IMG/VR virus record: IMGVR_UViG_3300042887_001094
Coordinates: 1 to 35,587 of that record
Source of the DNA: a virus
Direction: 5' to 3' (one strand)
Length of the DNA stretch: 35,587 nucleotides
The position numbers were made by a program, and so were the translations under genes. How positions within the stretch are numbered: position 1 is the first letter of the stretch; each line of letters begins with the position of its first letter. Positions 1 to 7,454 of the stretch are shown in pieces. The notes below the pieces were generated by a model. It was given only the letters and a program-made list of their open reading frames with translations. It was not told where the DNA came from and searched no databases.

Positions 1-204
1 TATTACCAAGGGGACACTCTTGGCATAGATGCTGTTGGAGAGTCACTAGATGTTGCAGAGATGTGTGGCATTGTAGAAAAAGGTGGCGCTTGGTATACAG
101 TTAATGGAGAAAGATTCCAGGGGAGAGCAAAAGCAGTGCAGTATCTTCGTGAAAACCCTAAAGTAGTTGAAAAACTACAAGAGGATATTCGTGCCAAATC
201 TTAA
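1..204 (+). CDS. recA: RecA recombinase, C-terminal fragment (cut by window edge)
   Basis: The reading frame open at base 1 encodes 67 residues ending in TAA. It contains GIDAVGESLDVAEMCGIVEKGGAWY and then ENPKVVEKLQEDIRAK, which match the C-terminal domain of bacterial and phage RecA (the usual pattern is GE..D....GIV.KSGAW followed by a helix ..NP.....I...IR). RecA forms filaments on single-stranded DNA and drives strand exchange. The ATPase core lies outside the window. It heads a run of recombination genes (nuclease, SSB, Cas4-like, RuvC-like), as expected for a phage recombination-replication module. Confidence 0.85.
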   Translation, partial: YYQGDTLGIDAVGESLDVAEMCGIVEKGGAWYTVNGERFQGRAKAVQYLRENPKVVEKLQEDIRAKS

Positions 205-376
205 TGAGTTCTTTAATAAAGAAGAAATTAAGCCAGTAGAACTTGAAAAGTTTGGTGGCAAAAAGCCTTGTGCTAAATGCGACAAAGACTCAGAAGAATA
301 TTTTTGGGATGCAATGTCATTAACAATGAGTTGGGAATGTCCAAGTGGTCACAAAAATTCATTTAGGGTTAACTAA
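191..376 (+). CDS. Small zinc-ribbon protein
   Basis: This gene encodes 61 residues and starts at a GTG that overlaps the recA end by 14 bases. The start is chosen because AAGAGGA lies 5 bases upstream; a longer TTG start at 167 would run deep inside recA. Residues include CAKC and, about 20 residues later, a CPSGH pair, suggesting one zinc-binding site. Its stop overlaps the next ATG, so it is translationally coupled in the operon. The function is unknown; a role in recombination is suggested only by position. Confidence 0.6.
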   Translation: MPNLNEFFNKEEIKPVELEKFGGKKPCAKCDKDSEEYFWDAMSLTMSWECPSGHKNSFRVN

Positions 377-684
377 TGTCAGAAAGATCTGAAGTTAAAA
401 GAGATGGAGCCAAAGCACAAAAAAATAGTGGGCGTGGCGATTATCAAAAAGGTGATGCTAAATGGAAACAGTTTCTTGTAGATTACAAGGAATCTAAATC
501 TTCATTTAATTTAAACAAAGATGTATGGGCTAAAATCTGTACAGATACTTTTAAGGTAAGCAGGGATATGCATCCTGCTCTTAAAATAATTATCGGTGAA
601 GATTCCAAGGTCCGTCTTGGAATCATTGAGTGGTCGATCTTAGAAGATTTGATCGCATTTTGGGAGGAAAATAATAATGGCTAA
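376..684 (+). CDS. PD-(D/E)XK nuclease, Holliday-junction-resolvase-like
   Basis: This gene encodes 102 residues. The N-terminal half shows E..VKRDGAKAQKNSGRG, then KGDAKW, then VDYKESKSSF. A conserved Glu, a GD and a (D/E)xK followed by Ser-rich sequence is the layout of small PD-(D/E)XK resolvases such as archaeal Hjc and related phage endonucleases. The metal site would use the Asp of GD and the Asp and Lys of DYK. It lies between a zinc ribbon and SSB, with 1-base and 8-base overlaps, fitting a role in processing branched DNA. The family assignment is by motif only; another phage endonuclease class is possible. Confidence 0.55.
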   Translation: MSERSEVKRDGAKAQKNSGRGDYQKGDAKWKQFLVDYKESKSSFNLNKDVWAKICTDTFKVSRDMHPALKIIIGEDSKVRLGIIEWSILEDLIAFWEENNNG

Positions 685-1087
685 TCCAACAATTACAATA
701 GTTGGCAGAGTGGGGCAAGATCCAGTTAAGATTAATGGAGTCGGAGTTAGACTACGAGTTGTCTCTAATGATCGCATAAAAAATGATTCTACTGGTAACT
801 GGGATGATAAGGATACATCTTGGTGGACAGTAAAGGCTTGGAAGAATTTAGCGGAACAAACTGCTGCTACTATAAAAAAAGGTCAAGAGATAGTTGTTGT
901 AGGAAAGATTTATGAAGAGACATGGAAAGATAAAGAAGGAAACAATCGTACATCTTATAGTATAAACGCAGACACAATTGCAGTTACTACATGGTCTTTA
1001 TCTAAAAAAGAATCATCTTCGGGATCTGATAATTCATGGTCGGCACCATCTAAATGGGATATTGTAGATTCTGAGGTTAAGTTTTAA
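677..1087 (+). CDS. ssb: Single-stranded DNA-binding protein
   Basis: This gene encodes 136 residues with an OB fold of the bacterial SSB type: TITIVGRVGQDP at the N-terminus, DTSWWTVKAWKNLAEQ in the middle (pattern W..V..W...AE), KGQEIVVVGKI and then SINADTIAV. The C-terminus ends WDIVDSEVKF, an acidic-hydrophobic tail that resembles, but is not identical to, the DDDIPF tip that recruits partner proteins. It binds and protects single-stranded DNA during replication and recombination. It overlaps the upstream nuclease by 8 bases and the next small gene by 1 base. Confidence 0.9.
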   Translation: MANPTITIVGRVGQDPVKINGVGVRLRVVSNDRIKNDSTGNWDDKDTSWWTVKAWKNLAEQTAATIKKGQEIVVVGKIYEETWKDKEGNNRTSYSINADTIAVTTWSLSKKESSSGSDNSWSAPSKWDIVDSEVKF

Positions 1088-1218
1088 TGGGATCAAATAA
1101 TAAAATACCATTTAATAAAACAATTATAAAAGATGGAAGAATTGTAAGAATTAGAAAAGACGGAACAGTAAAAGCCGATTTGGGCCCCTACAGCACAAAA
1201 AAAACAAAGGCTAAGTAA
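1087..1218 (+). CDS. Small basic protein of unknown function
   Basis: This gene encodes 43 residues (MGSNNKIPFNKTIIKDGR..., ending STKKTKAK). The ATG overlaps the ssb stop (TAATG), and the stop overlaps the following ATG in the same way, which strongly supports translation. The KDGRIVRIRKDGTVKADLG stretch suggests a small beta-rich fold, and the protein is strongly basic. No family is recognised. Confidence 0.6.
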   Translation: MGSNNKIPFNKTIIKDGRIVRIRKDGTVKADLGPYSTKKTKAK

Positions 1219-1382
1219 TGGAACAATATATTTGGTTTCTTTTTGGCTTAGGGCTAGGCTTGGCCCTAGACTGGGTACTAGTTAAATTTATGCTTAAAGA
1301 TATAAAAAAAAGACTGTCTCGCTTAGAGGTAAAAAATAATTTACAAGCATTAGAGAAAAGGAATAGCAATGCCAGAGGATAA
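1218..1382 (+). CDS. Small membrane protein with charged tail
   Basis: This gene encodes 54 residues. Residues 4-24 form one hydrophobic transmembrane segment rich in Gly and Leu (FLFGLGLGLALDW), followed by a basic helical tail (KDIKKRLSRLEVKNN...) that would sit in the cytoplasm. The ATG overlaps the previous stop, and its 3' end overlaps the next gene by 14 bases. No family is recognised. Confidence 0.6.
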   Translation: MEQYIWFLFGLGLGLALDWVLVKFMLKDIKKRLSRLEVKNNLQALEKRNSNARG

Positions 1383-1704
1383 GAATACCCTAGAGCTTAT
1401 TAGTTCAATTACAGAATTTAATGACCTTCATGAATATATGAAGGATGAGAATTTAGACAAAGCTCTTGCTGTGGTTGTTAAATTATTGATGAATCCAGAA
1501 GTTCCTTCTGCTAAAGCCCCTATCTTAATTATTGAACTTCAAGCAATGTCAACAAAATTTGCAATGATGGCCTCAGTTTATTCAACAATTATGAAGGATA
1601 AAGCTGGATCGGTAAATAATAATAAAAAAAATATATACTATTCAGCAAAAGAATCTATAGATAAATTAGTAGATGCCCTTAAATATGTTGTTAGGTATAA
1701 TTAA
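1369..1704 (+). CDS. Hypothetical helical protein
   Basis: This gene encodes 111 residues, nearly all predicted helical by eye, with no Cys and no obvious catalytic motif. The segment LMNPEVPSAKAPILIIELQAMSTKFAMMA has the look of a conserved phage protein sitting beside the Cas4-like nuclease. The start ATG lies inside the upstream gene and follows GAAAAGGAATAGCA. It may work with the nuclease that starts 2 bases downstream; this is inferred only from position. Confidence 0.7.
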   Translation: MPEDKNTLELISSITEFNDLHEYMKDENLDKALAVVVKLLMNPEVPSAKAPILIIELQAMSTKFAMMASVYSTIMKDKAGSVNNNKKNIYYSAKESIDKLVDALKYVVRYN

Positions 1705-1706
1705 TA

Positions 1707-2492
1707 ATGGGTAGAGAAATAGTTAAAAATCTTAAATTTAAAAAGCATACTGGTAAGCACTTTGACCCAGAACTTTTTGCAAAACTAATAGACGAATCGT
1801 ATCGTAATACTAAACGTGCAGATGGAGAAATGACAAAAAAGTCTTTTAGCCCAAGCTCCCTTGGCTATGGACATGGTACTTGCCCAAGATACTGGTATAT
1901 GGCTTTTTCTGGTGCAATGTTTATTGATGATAATGATTCTGTTGCAGTTGCAAACATGGCTCAGGGAACTCAGGCTCATGAAAGACTACAGAATTTAATT
2001 AAAACAATGCCAGAATGGAAGGCAGAAGAAGAAGAAATAGTTAATGAGTATCCTCCAATTCGTGGATTTATAGATTTGATAATGGAATATGACGGTGAAA
2101 CAGTTATTGGGGAAATAAAAACTGCTAAGCAAGAAGTTTGGGATGCAAGGCAATCGGAAATGAAACCCACAACTAATCACTTATTACAATTGCTTACCTA
2201 TATGAAACTTAAAAATGCTAAAGAGGGATTTTTTCTGTATGAAAATAAAAATACCCAAGAATTAATAGTTATTCCAGTTTCTATGAATGAAAAAAATACT
2301 GCAATTATTGAAGAAGCTTTTTTATGGATGTGTGAGGTATGGGATAATTTTAAAGAAGGAGACCTTCCCATGAGGCCAGAAGGTGCAACAAAATCTAAAA
2401 TGCCGTGCACCTATTGCCCAATTAAAAAAGAATGTTACTCAGGTCTTACTGGAACAGTTCAAATAGAATCTTATAAGGTGCCTAAAATATGA
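1707..2492 (+). CDS. Cas4/RecB-like PD-(D/E)XK exonuclease with Fe-S cysteines
   Basis: This gene encodes 261 residues. Motifs in order are an N-terminal Cys in GHGTCPRYWYM, then GTQAHERLQ, then PIRGFIDLIMEYDGETVIGEIKTAK (the D...EIK metal-binding core), a Q-containing helix LLQLLTYMKL, and a C-terminal CTYCPIKKEC cluster. One N-terminal Cys plus three C-terminal Cys around a PD-(D/E)XK core is the Fe-S arrangement of Cas4 and AddB-type nucleases. The likely role is single-strand exonuclease processing of phage DNA ends for recombination. There is no CRISPR array or cas1 nearby, so a CRISPR adaptation role is not supported. Confidence 0.8.
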   Translation: MGREIVKNLKFKKHTGKHFDPELFAKLIDESYRNTKRADGEMTKKSFSPSSLGYGHGTCPRYWYMAFSGAMFIDDNDSVAVANMAQGTQAHERLQNLIKTMPEWKAEEEEIVNEYPPIRGFIDLIMEYDGETVIGEIKTAKQEVWDARQSEMKPTTNHLLQLLTYMKLKNAKEGFFLYENKNTQELIVIPVSMNEKNTAIIEEAFLWMCEVWDNFKEGDLPMRPEGATKSKMPCTYCPIKKECYSGLTGTVQIESYKVPKI

Positions 2493-2767
2493 AATGTGCA
2501 AACAATGAGTGTACTAAAAAGTTTGATGCCAAAACTCATAATCAAAAATATTGTTCTGACGAGTGCTGCAGGGTTGCAACTAATCGTAGAATTATGGAAA
2601 AATATTATGAAAAAAAGGCAATTAGAAATGGGGCTCCCAGAATTTGTAAAAAATGTAAAACTCAGCTAAGCAGATATAATCAGGCAGATGTATGTGCTGG
2701 CTGTGAAAAAAGAATAAGCAAAGAAAGTAAACTTGCGATATGGAAAATAATTAGTGAAATTAACTGA
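2489..2767 (+). CDS. Double zinc-finger protein
   Basis: This gene encodes 92 residues with two Cys clusters. The N-terminal one is C-x4-C followed by QKYCSDECC, and the C-terminal one is CKKCKTQLSRYNQADVCAGC. Between them lies a basic helix. The first cluster resembles the FCSxxC type of treble-clef fingers. The ATG overlaps the end of the Cas4-like gene (ATGA). It is probably a nucleic-acid-binding accessory protein; no family name can be given. Confidence 0.65.
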   Translation: MKCANNECTKKFDAKTHNQKYCSDECCRVATNRRIMEKYYEKKAIRNGAPRICKKCKTQLSRYNQADVCAGCEKRISKESKLAIWKIISEIN

Positions 2768-3320
2768 CCTAATTAAAACAAAAGCCAATAGGGTTTTAGG
2801 GATAGACGCCTCAACAAATTCAGTAGCATTCTGTTTAATGGAAAATAACAAGCCTATAAAGTGGGGTAAAATAAACCTGTCTGGTTCTGATATATATGAA
2901 AAAATATTAGATGCAAAAGTTAAAACTCATTGCATGCTAGATGAATTAAAAAGCGATTATATTGCGGTAGAAGGTGCTATACTTGTCAGATCGCCCGATG
3001 CTGTGATAAAATTATCATATGTTTATGGAGTGGTTATTGCCGAACTTATGTCTACTGGCGCTAGTGTTATTACTATATCTCCAAGTTCCTGGCAAGCATA
3101 CATTGGAAATAAAAATCCCACTAAAGAAGAAAAGGCGGCAATAAGATTAAAAAATCCAGGATATGCGGATTCCTGGTATAAGAATCAATTAAGGAATATG
3201 AGAAAACAAAGAACTGTAGATTATTTTAATAATAAATACAAGTTATCTTTAACAGATTTTGATGTAGCAGATGCATTCGGCATTGCTCATTATGCAAACA
3301 AAGTGCTTACAGAAAGGTAA
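2754..3320 (+). CDS. RuvC-like Holliday junction resolvase (RNase H fold)
   Basis: This gene encodes 188 residues with the RuvC layout: VLGIDAST (Asp18), YIAVEGAILVRS (Glu73) and C-terminal DFDVADAFGIAHYA (Asp170, Asp173). These four acidic residues are the expected two-metal site. The central SPSSWQAYIGNK matches the region before the third acidic strand in bacterial RuvC. The start is a GTG overlapping the zinc-finger gene by 14 bases. It would cut four-way junctions before packaging. RuvA and RuvB partners are not seen in the window. Confidence 0.8.
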   Translation: MKLTDLIKTKANRVLGIDASTNSVAFCLMENNKPIKWGKINLSGSDIYEKILDAKVKTHCMLDELKSDYIAVEGAILVRSPDAVIKLSYVYGVVIAELMSTGASVITISPSSWQAYIGNKNPTKEEKAAIRLKNPGYADSWYKNQLRNMRKQRTVDYFNNKYKLSLTDFDVADAFGIAHYANKVLTER

Positions 3321-3322
3321 AC

Positions 3323-4084
3323 ATGATTATTCAAATTATAGGGCTTCCAGGCTCTGGAAAAACAGAATTAGCAAAAACTCTAAAAGAGCGCATCAATGCT
3401 ATTCATCTTAACGCAGATGAAGTTCGTGCAGGTGTTAGCTCTGATCTTGGCTTCAGCCTTGATGATAGATTAGAGCAAGCACGACGTTTAGGAGAGATGG
3501 CTCGTTTAATTGCAAAGCAAGGTGTGGCTCCAGTAATTGTAGACTTTGTTTGTCCAACAGATTTAACTCGTGCAGCATTTGGAAAGCCAGACATTCTTGT
3601 ATTTATGGATACAATTTCAGAAGGTCGCTTTGAGGATACTAATAAGATGTTTGAACGACCAACTGATGCTGATGTATCTTTTATTAGTCACAACTTAAAT
3701 TCTGAAGCAAAGGCATCCCACATCATTGATAAGTTTAGTCTTCATGACTGGTCTGCACCTACAACGCTTATGCTAGGTAGGTATCAGCCATGGCACGAAG
3801 GCCACCACGCCCTTTACAAAGAAGCGGGCAATAGAACTAATCAAGTTCTTCTTGGAGTTCGTAATACATACAATACAAGTGAAAAGGATCCTCTTAAATT
3901 TGATCAGGTAAAAGAGTATATTGCTAAAGATGAGTTTATGAATGGTGCATTAGTACTGAGATTACCTAACATCACAAACATTGTTTATGGTCGTGATGTT
4001 GGATACAAGATTGAACAAGTAGATTTGGGGGCAGAGATTCATGCTATTTCGGCTACTGAAAAGCGTAAAGAATTGGGTATTTAA
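3323..4084 (+). CDS. P-loop kinase fused to NMN adenylyltransferase-like domain
   Basis: This gene encodes 253 residues in two domains. Residues 1-140 form a small-molecule kinase with Walker A GLPGSGKT (7-14) and HLNADEVR, most like adenylylsulfate (APS) kinases. Residues 146-253 are a nucleotidyltransferase with LGRYQPWHEGHH (151-162, the (H/T)xGH site) and ISATEKRKEL (the ISxTxxR site), most like nicotinamide-mononucleotide or related adenylyltransferases. The second domain would join a nucleotide to ATP, as in NAD synthesis. The DUF2061 gene next door is often seen with sulfate-activation genes, so the kinase substrate could be APS, but this is unproven. Confidence 0.75.
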   Translation: MIIQIIGLPGSGKTELAKTLKERINAIHLNADEVRAGVSSDLGFSLDDRLEQARRLGEMARLIAKQGVAPVIVDFVCPTDLTRAAFGKPDILVFMDTISEGRFEDTNKMFERPTDADVSFISHNLNSEAKASHIIDKFSLHDWSAPTTLMLGRYQPWHEGHHALYKEAGNRTNQVLLGVRNTYNTSEKDPLKFDQVKEYIAKDEFMNGALVLRLPNITNIVYGRDVGYKIEQVDLGAEIHAISATEKRKELGI

Positions 4085-4152
4085 TTTTGGCCAAGGTATT
4101 GCAGATGCAGAAGATAGATTTGTTAAAAGTATGTTTAAGGAAGATATAGATA

Positions 4153-4356
4153 ATGAAAGTAACTAGAGCAAGATCATTTGCGAAAGCAGTAAGTTATCGC
4201 ATATGGGGAACTCTTTCATCTGTTGTTGTTGCCTATGTTATAACAAAAAACGCTGCTCTTTCTGTAACAATTGCGTTTTGGGAAACGGTTGTTAAAATAT
4301 TTCTATACTACGCACATGAGCGTGGGTGGAACTATATTCAATGGGGAAGAAAATGA
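4153..4356 (+). CDS. DUF2061 family membrane protein
   Basis: This gene encodes 67 residues with the full DUF2061 signature: RSFAKAVSYRIWGTL at the start, two hydrophobic segments (LSSVVVAYVITK and ALSVTIAFWETVVKIFLYY), then YYAHERGWNYIQWGRK. It is a small inner-membrane protein of unknown activity. Family members often lie beside or fused to sulfate-assimilation genes, which fits the APS-kinase-like domain just upstream. It is separated from that gene by 68 bases and overlaps the next gene by 4 bases. Confidence 0.85.
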   Translation: MKVTRARSFAKAVSYRIWGTLSSVVVAYVITKNAALSVTIAFWETVVKIFLYYAHERGWNYIQWGRK

Positions 4357-4499
4357 AACTATATCAAAGCCAAACATGGATGTACAGAAGGTATGTTGTT
4401 CAAAATAAAACAGTAACAGAAATTGCCGAAGAGTGCAAAGTCTCTGCCATGACCATACAGAGAGCATTAGAAAAGTTTGGATTAATTAAAAAGAGATGA
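4353..4499 (+). CDS. Small helix-turn-helix protein
   Basis: This gene encodes 48 residues: an aromatic N-terminus (YQSQTWMYRRYVV) and then KTVTEIAEECKVSAMTIQRALEKFG, a clear helix-turn-helix of the type found in phage regulators and in the DNA-contact tails of homing endonucleases. No nuclease domain is attached, so it is complete as a stand-alone DNA-binding peptide. The ATG overlaps the DUF2061 stop, and its own stop overlaps the FkbM ATG. Confidence 0.7.
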   Translation: MKLYQSQTWMYRRYVVQNKTVTEIAEECKVSAMTIQRALEKFGLIKKR

Positions 4500-5176
4500 T
4501 AGATGAATTTAATAAGTTTTGTTTAAATAAAGAGTCTTACTCTCAAATAAGACAAGATCTTTTTGTGTTATTTGCACTTGGCTCAGAGCCAGGATTCTTT
4601 GTAGAGTTTGGTGCCTGCGATGGAGTTTATTTGTCTAATACCTTCTTGTTGGAAACTTACTATGGATGGGACGGAATACTTGTTGAGCCACTGACATATT
4701 ATAATAGAATCATAAAGAGCAAACGAACTGCGACAGTTGAAACTCTATGCGTTTCTGATAAATCAAATGATTCTGTAGAGTTTATTGAAGTCAGTGGAAT
4801 GCCTTGCTTATCTGGTGTTTCAGAACATATCTATGATGGTGTTCATGAGGATATGATTAAGTCTAAGGGAATTCCTTATAGCGTAAAGACAATCTCTCTG
4901 AATGATCTTCTAGATAAACATAATGCGCCACAAGTTGTTGATTTTCTTTCTATGGATACAGAGGGGTCTGAGTATTCAATTTTAAATGCATACAATTTCT
5001 CAAGAAAATTTAAGGTTATTTCTGTTGAAAACCATAACCAGGAAGCAAAGGCCAAAATAAATGAGCTTCTTGTTTCTAGAGGATATGTGCACGTTTTAGA
5101 AGCTGGTTCCGCCTGGGACAGCTGGTACGTATTGCCAGAAGTATACGAAGAAATGATTAATAGATTGGGGATCTAA
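4496..5176 (+). CDS. FkbM-family methyltransferase
   Basis: This gene encodes 226 residues. It starts with SYSQIRQDLFVLFAL, then FVEFGACDGVYLSNT (S-adenosylmethionine-binding glycine loop), GILVEPL, LCVSDKSN and VDFLSMDTEGSEYSIL, a set diagnostic for the FkbM methyltransferase family, which O-methylates sugars and related small groups. It is first in a four-gene glycan cassette (cytidylyltransferase and two glycosyltransferase-like proteins downstream, spacing 1 to -4 bases). It may methylate a glycan on the virion or host surface; the acceptor is unknown. Confidence 0.85.
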   Translation: MIDEFNKFCLNKESYSQIRQDLFVLFALGSEPGFFVEFGACDGVYLSNTFLLETYYGWDGILVEPLTYYNRIIKSKRTATVETLCVSDKSNDSVEFIEVSGMPCLSGVSEHIYDGVHEDMIKSKGIPYSVKTISLNDLLDKHNAPQVVDFLSMDTEGSEYSILNAYNFSRKFKVISVENHNQEAKAKINELLVSRGYVHVLEAGSAWDSWYVLPEVYEEMINRLGI

Positions 5177-5177
5177 T

Positions 5178-5606
5178 ATGGTTAATATTGTATATACAGG
5201 GGGAACTTTTGACCTTTTCCATTCTGGTCATGTGAACCTATTAAAAAGATGCAAAGAGGTTGCTGGAAAAGATGGTAAAGTAGTTGTTGCATTAAATACA
5301 GATGCATTCATTTTTGAATTTAAGAATAAGACTCCTATTTGTAGCGAAGAAGAGCGTTATGAAGTTCTGATGGCTTGTAAATATGTTGATGAAGTCGTAA
5401 TGAATGTAGGCGGAAGAGACTCTAGAATATGTATTGATTTGGTTGGACCAAACTATATATTAGTTGGATCAGACTGGGCTGAAAAAGATTACTATTCTCA
5501 GATGAGCTTTGATCAGAAGTGGCTAGATGATAGAGGAATTGGACTAATCTATGTTCCATATACAAAAACAATATCTTCTACTGCGATAAGAAAGCGAATG
5601 CAATGA
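5178..5606 (+). CDS. Cytidylyltransferase (glycerol-3-phosphate / ADP-heptose type)
   Basis: This gene encodes 142 residues with the compact nucleotidyltransferase fold: YTGGTFDLFHSGHVNLLKR (HxGH), VGGRDSRI, YILVGSDWAEK and TISSTAIRKR (the ISSTxIR motif). Length and motifs match TagD-type glycerol-3-phosphate cytidylyltransferases and the RfaE nucleotidyltransferase domain. It would make a CDP- or ADP-activated precursor for the glycan cassette. The host may also supply this; the true sugar or alcohol substrate cannot be told from sequence. Confidence 0.8.
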   Translation: MVNIVYTGGTFDLFHSGHVNLLKRCKEVAGKDGKVVVALNTDAFIFEFKNKTPICSEEERYEVLMACKYVDEVVMNVGGRDSRICIDLVGPNYILVGSDWAEKDYYSQMSFDQKWLDDRGIGLIYVPYTKTISSTAIRKRMQ

Positions 5607-6373
5607 AAATCCAAAATTATTTAGTTGCATGGGATGATTATCGTGATAATTGTATCGATATAGAAAACCAATTTAAATCAGCTGGGCTAAAGATTTCAGT
5701 GCTTAATTCAGGAACTCCAAAAGATGGATGGAATAATCTTGGAGATATAAGATATTACAGACAGTTTTATTATGCTTTAAAAGACTTTAATCAAAGCAAT
5801 GACTATCTTTTATTTATATGTGGGGATGTAAGTTATGATTCATGGAAAGATGTAATGCATAGAGCCAATGATGTATTGTCAAAATACAAAAATGTATATG
5901 CCTATGCAACACAGTTTACACATGACGCATGGGGATTTAATTCTACTAATATAAAGGTTTCTGAATTAGATAGCAATCTTTCAATTGCTACATGTACAAA
6001 TGGAACAACGATGTTTATACATAGAGATATTGTAAATGAAATGCTTGCCTTTTTTGATTATTTCCAGGACAAGTATGGGTGGGAAGGCATGGTTTCTGGA
6101 TGGGCTATAGATATCATATATGCATCAATATCCATAGGCAAGGGTAAAATTGTATTAAGAGATAGTAAGCATATCCTAACGCACCCAGTTGGATCTTCAT
6201 ATACAAATGAAAAGGCTGGTAGCGAGACTGGTTTAGTGTTTAAAGCATTTACTGAATTTTCTAGTATATATGATGAAATTATCAATAAAATCCACCTTAG
6301 ATTTAATTGTGATCCTCAGCATATGGACCTTTTATCATTCTATAGTAATGAGTTTGATTTGGAGTTAGCATAA
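5603..6373 (+). CDS. Glycosyltransferase-like protein
   Basis: This gene encodes 256 residues. It has a Rossmann-like start (YLVAWDDYRDNC), a strand YLLFICGDVSYDSW that could carry the nucleotide-sugar Asp residues, and the segments TCTNGTTMFIHRDIV and GWEGMVSGWAIDIIYA, typical of phage and capsule glycosyltransferases in which the acceptor region follows the donor site. It overlaps the cytidylyltransferase by 4 bases (ATGA). The family number is not certain. The genetic context makes a transferase more likely than a hydrolase. Confidence 0.55.
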   Translation: MKIQNYLVAWDDYRDNCIDIENQFKSAGLKISVLNSGTPKDGWNNLGDIRYYRQFYYALKDFNQSNDYLLFICGDVSYDSWKDVMHRANDVLSKYKNVYAYATQFTHDAWGFNSTNIKVSELDSNLSIATCTNGTTMFIHRDIVNEMLAFFDYFQDKYGWEGMVSGWAIDIIYASISIGKGKIVLRDSKHILTHPVGSSYTNEKAGSETGLVFKAFTEFSSIYDEIINKIHLRFNCDPQHMDLLSFYSNEFDLELA

Positions 6374-6374
6374 A

Positions 6375-7037
6375 ATGAATATAGCATACGCAATACTACA
6401 TGTAGATAAAGACACTGATAGAGAGTTTCTTTTAATTGAAAATAAAGAGTATCTCAATAAATATGCTGAAGATTTAAAGCAAAAAACATATGGAATATAT
6501 ACTGCCGAGCAGCTAAGTGAATACTACGCTGAAAATAATGGCCTTAATATTGATCCATCTACAAATTTTAGATATGCTGAAATTGGTTGTTGGGCTAGCC
6601 ATCACATGGCATGGAAATCATTTTATGAATCAGAATATGATGTAGTTGTTATATTTGAAGACGATATTAAGATTCAAGAAGGATTTTTTGAGAATTTAAT
6701 AGATAATCTAAAGCTAATTCCAGAAGATTGGGACGCCTTTTTTGCATTAGTTCCAGAGGGCAACTTTTCTTATTACAATTATAGACATGATATAGGAAGC
6801 CAATATGTGTGCAAAGCATACCAGGGCAATTGGCTTGGAGCTTATGTTCTTAATAAATCTGGTGCAAAAAAATTATTAGACAGCGCAAAGGGAAAAATTG
6901 ATAGGCCAGTTGATATTCATATATTCTATTCTCCAGAAATGCTTAACTCATACTCAATTATGCCAAATACAAAAATGTTTGTTGATGGCGTAGATTTAGG
7001 CACAACAATACATGCTGTTGATCGTGTAAAGGTATAG
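6375..7037 (+). CDS. Glycosyltransferase family 25 (LPS-type)
   Basis: This gene encodes 220 residues. The family signature is ...AEIGCWASHHMAWKSF followed by VVVIFEDDIKIQEGF (the EDD metal site), and later WLGAYVLNKSGAKKLL and RPVDIHIFYS. This matches GT25 enzymes such as lipooligosaccharide galactosyltransferases. It is the last gene of the glycan cassette, and a new promoter follows it. It would transfer a sugar from a nucleotide donor to a surface or virion glycan. Confidence 0.8.
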   Translation: MNIAYAILHVDKDTDREFLLIENKEYLNKYAEDLKQKTYGIYTAEQLSEYYAENNGLNIDPSTNFRYAEIGCWASHHMAWKSFYESEYDVVVIFEDDIKIQEGFFENLIDNLKLIPEDWDAFFALVPEGNFSYYNYRHDIGSQYVCKAYQGNWLGAYVLNKSGAKKLLDSAKGKIDRPVDIHIFYSPEMLNSYSIMPNTKMFVDGVDLGTTIHAVDRVKV

Positions 7038-7063
7038 ACAAAAACAGTAATTTTTGATAAAAT
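7035..7063 (+). promoter_or_regulatory. Sigma-70-type promoter for the DUF1599-like gene
   Basis: TAGACA (7035-7040), a 17-base spacer and TAAAAT (7058-7063) with TG one base before it (extended -10). Predicted transcription would begin near 7070, giving a leader of about 30 bases before the ATG at 7099. Confidence 0.6.
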
Positions 7064-7098
7064 ATCATTTATTATATAAAAGAATAGGAAGTAAGATA

Positions 7099-7422
7099 AT
7101 GCCAAAACCAGTATATGCAGATAGTAAACACTTTACCTATGATGAATTGTATATGCATTCGTTATCAGCGCCGTCTGGCGGAAAGATACTAGCATCTTGT
7201 ATTGATATAGCCCAAATGCTAATTGAAAAGAATATATCATATGGAGACTCAGCTTTAAATCCAATAAGGATATTCTCAGTTGCCGATGCAACGGAACAAT
7301 TAAAGGTTAGAATTGATGATAAATTAAATAGAGTAAAAAATAATCAAGGATTTGCTGGAGACAATGATATTGATGACCTAATTGGGTACTTAATATTATA
7401 TAAAATAGCCAAATCTAATTGA
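7099..7422 (+). CDS. DUF1599/DUF6378-like phage protein
   Basis: This gene encodes 107 residues from the ATG at 7099. That start is chosen over 7054 because the promoter -10 ends at 7063 and AGGAAG precedes the ATG. The C-terminal half has KNISYGDSALNPIRIF, RIDDKLNRVKNN and DNDIDDLIGYLILYK, the pattern of the DUF1599/DUF6378 families linked to phage nucleotide metabolism (MazG-like all-helical fold). The Asp/Glu residues could bind metal. The activity is unknown. Confidence 0.6.
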   Translation: MPKPVYADSKHFTYDELYMHSLSAPSGGKILASCIDIAQMLIEKNISYGDSALNPIRIFSVADATEQLKVRIDDKLNRVKNNQGFAGDNDIDDLIGYLILYKIAKSN

Positions 7423-7454
7423 CTTTTTAGTCAACTAGAATTATACTCTAATAT
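7419..7454 (+). promoter_or_regulatory. Promoter of the terminase operon, leaderless
   Basis: TTGACT (7419-7424), a 17-base spacer and TATACT (7442-7447). Only 7 bases separate the -10 from the ATG at 7455, so the transcript should start at or next to the start codon. The -35 is the left arm of a perfect inverted repeat TTGACT-TTTT-AGTCAA (7419-7434), which could be an operator. Confidence 0.75.

Noticed and set aside
1707-2492. Cas4 as part of a CRISPR system
   Set aside because: There is no repeat array, cas1 or cas2 nearby; the gene lies in a recombination cluster, where Cas4-like nucleases are common in phages.
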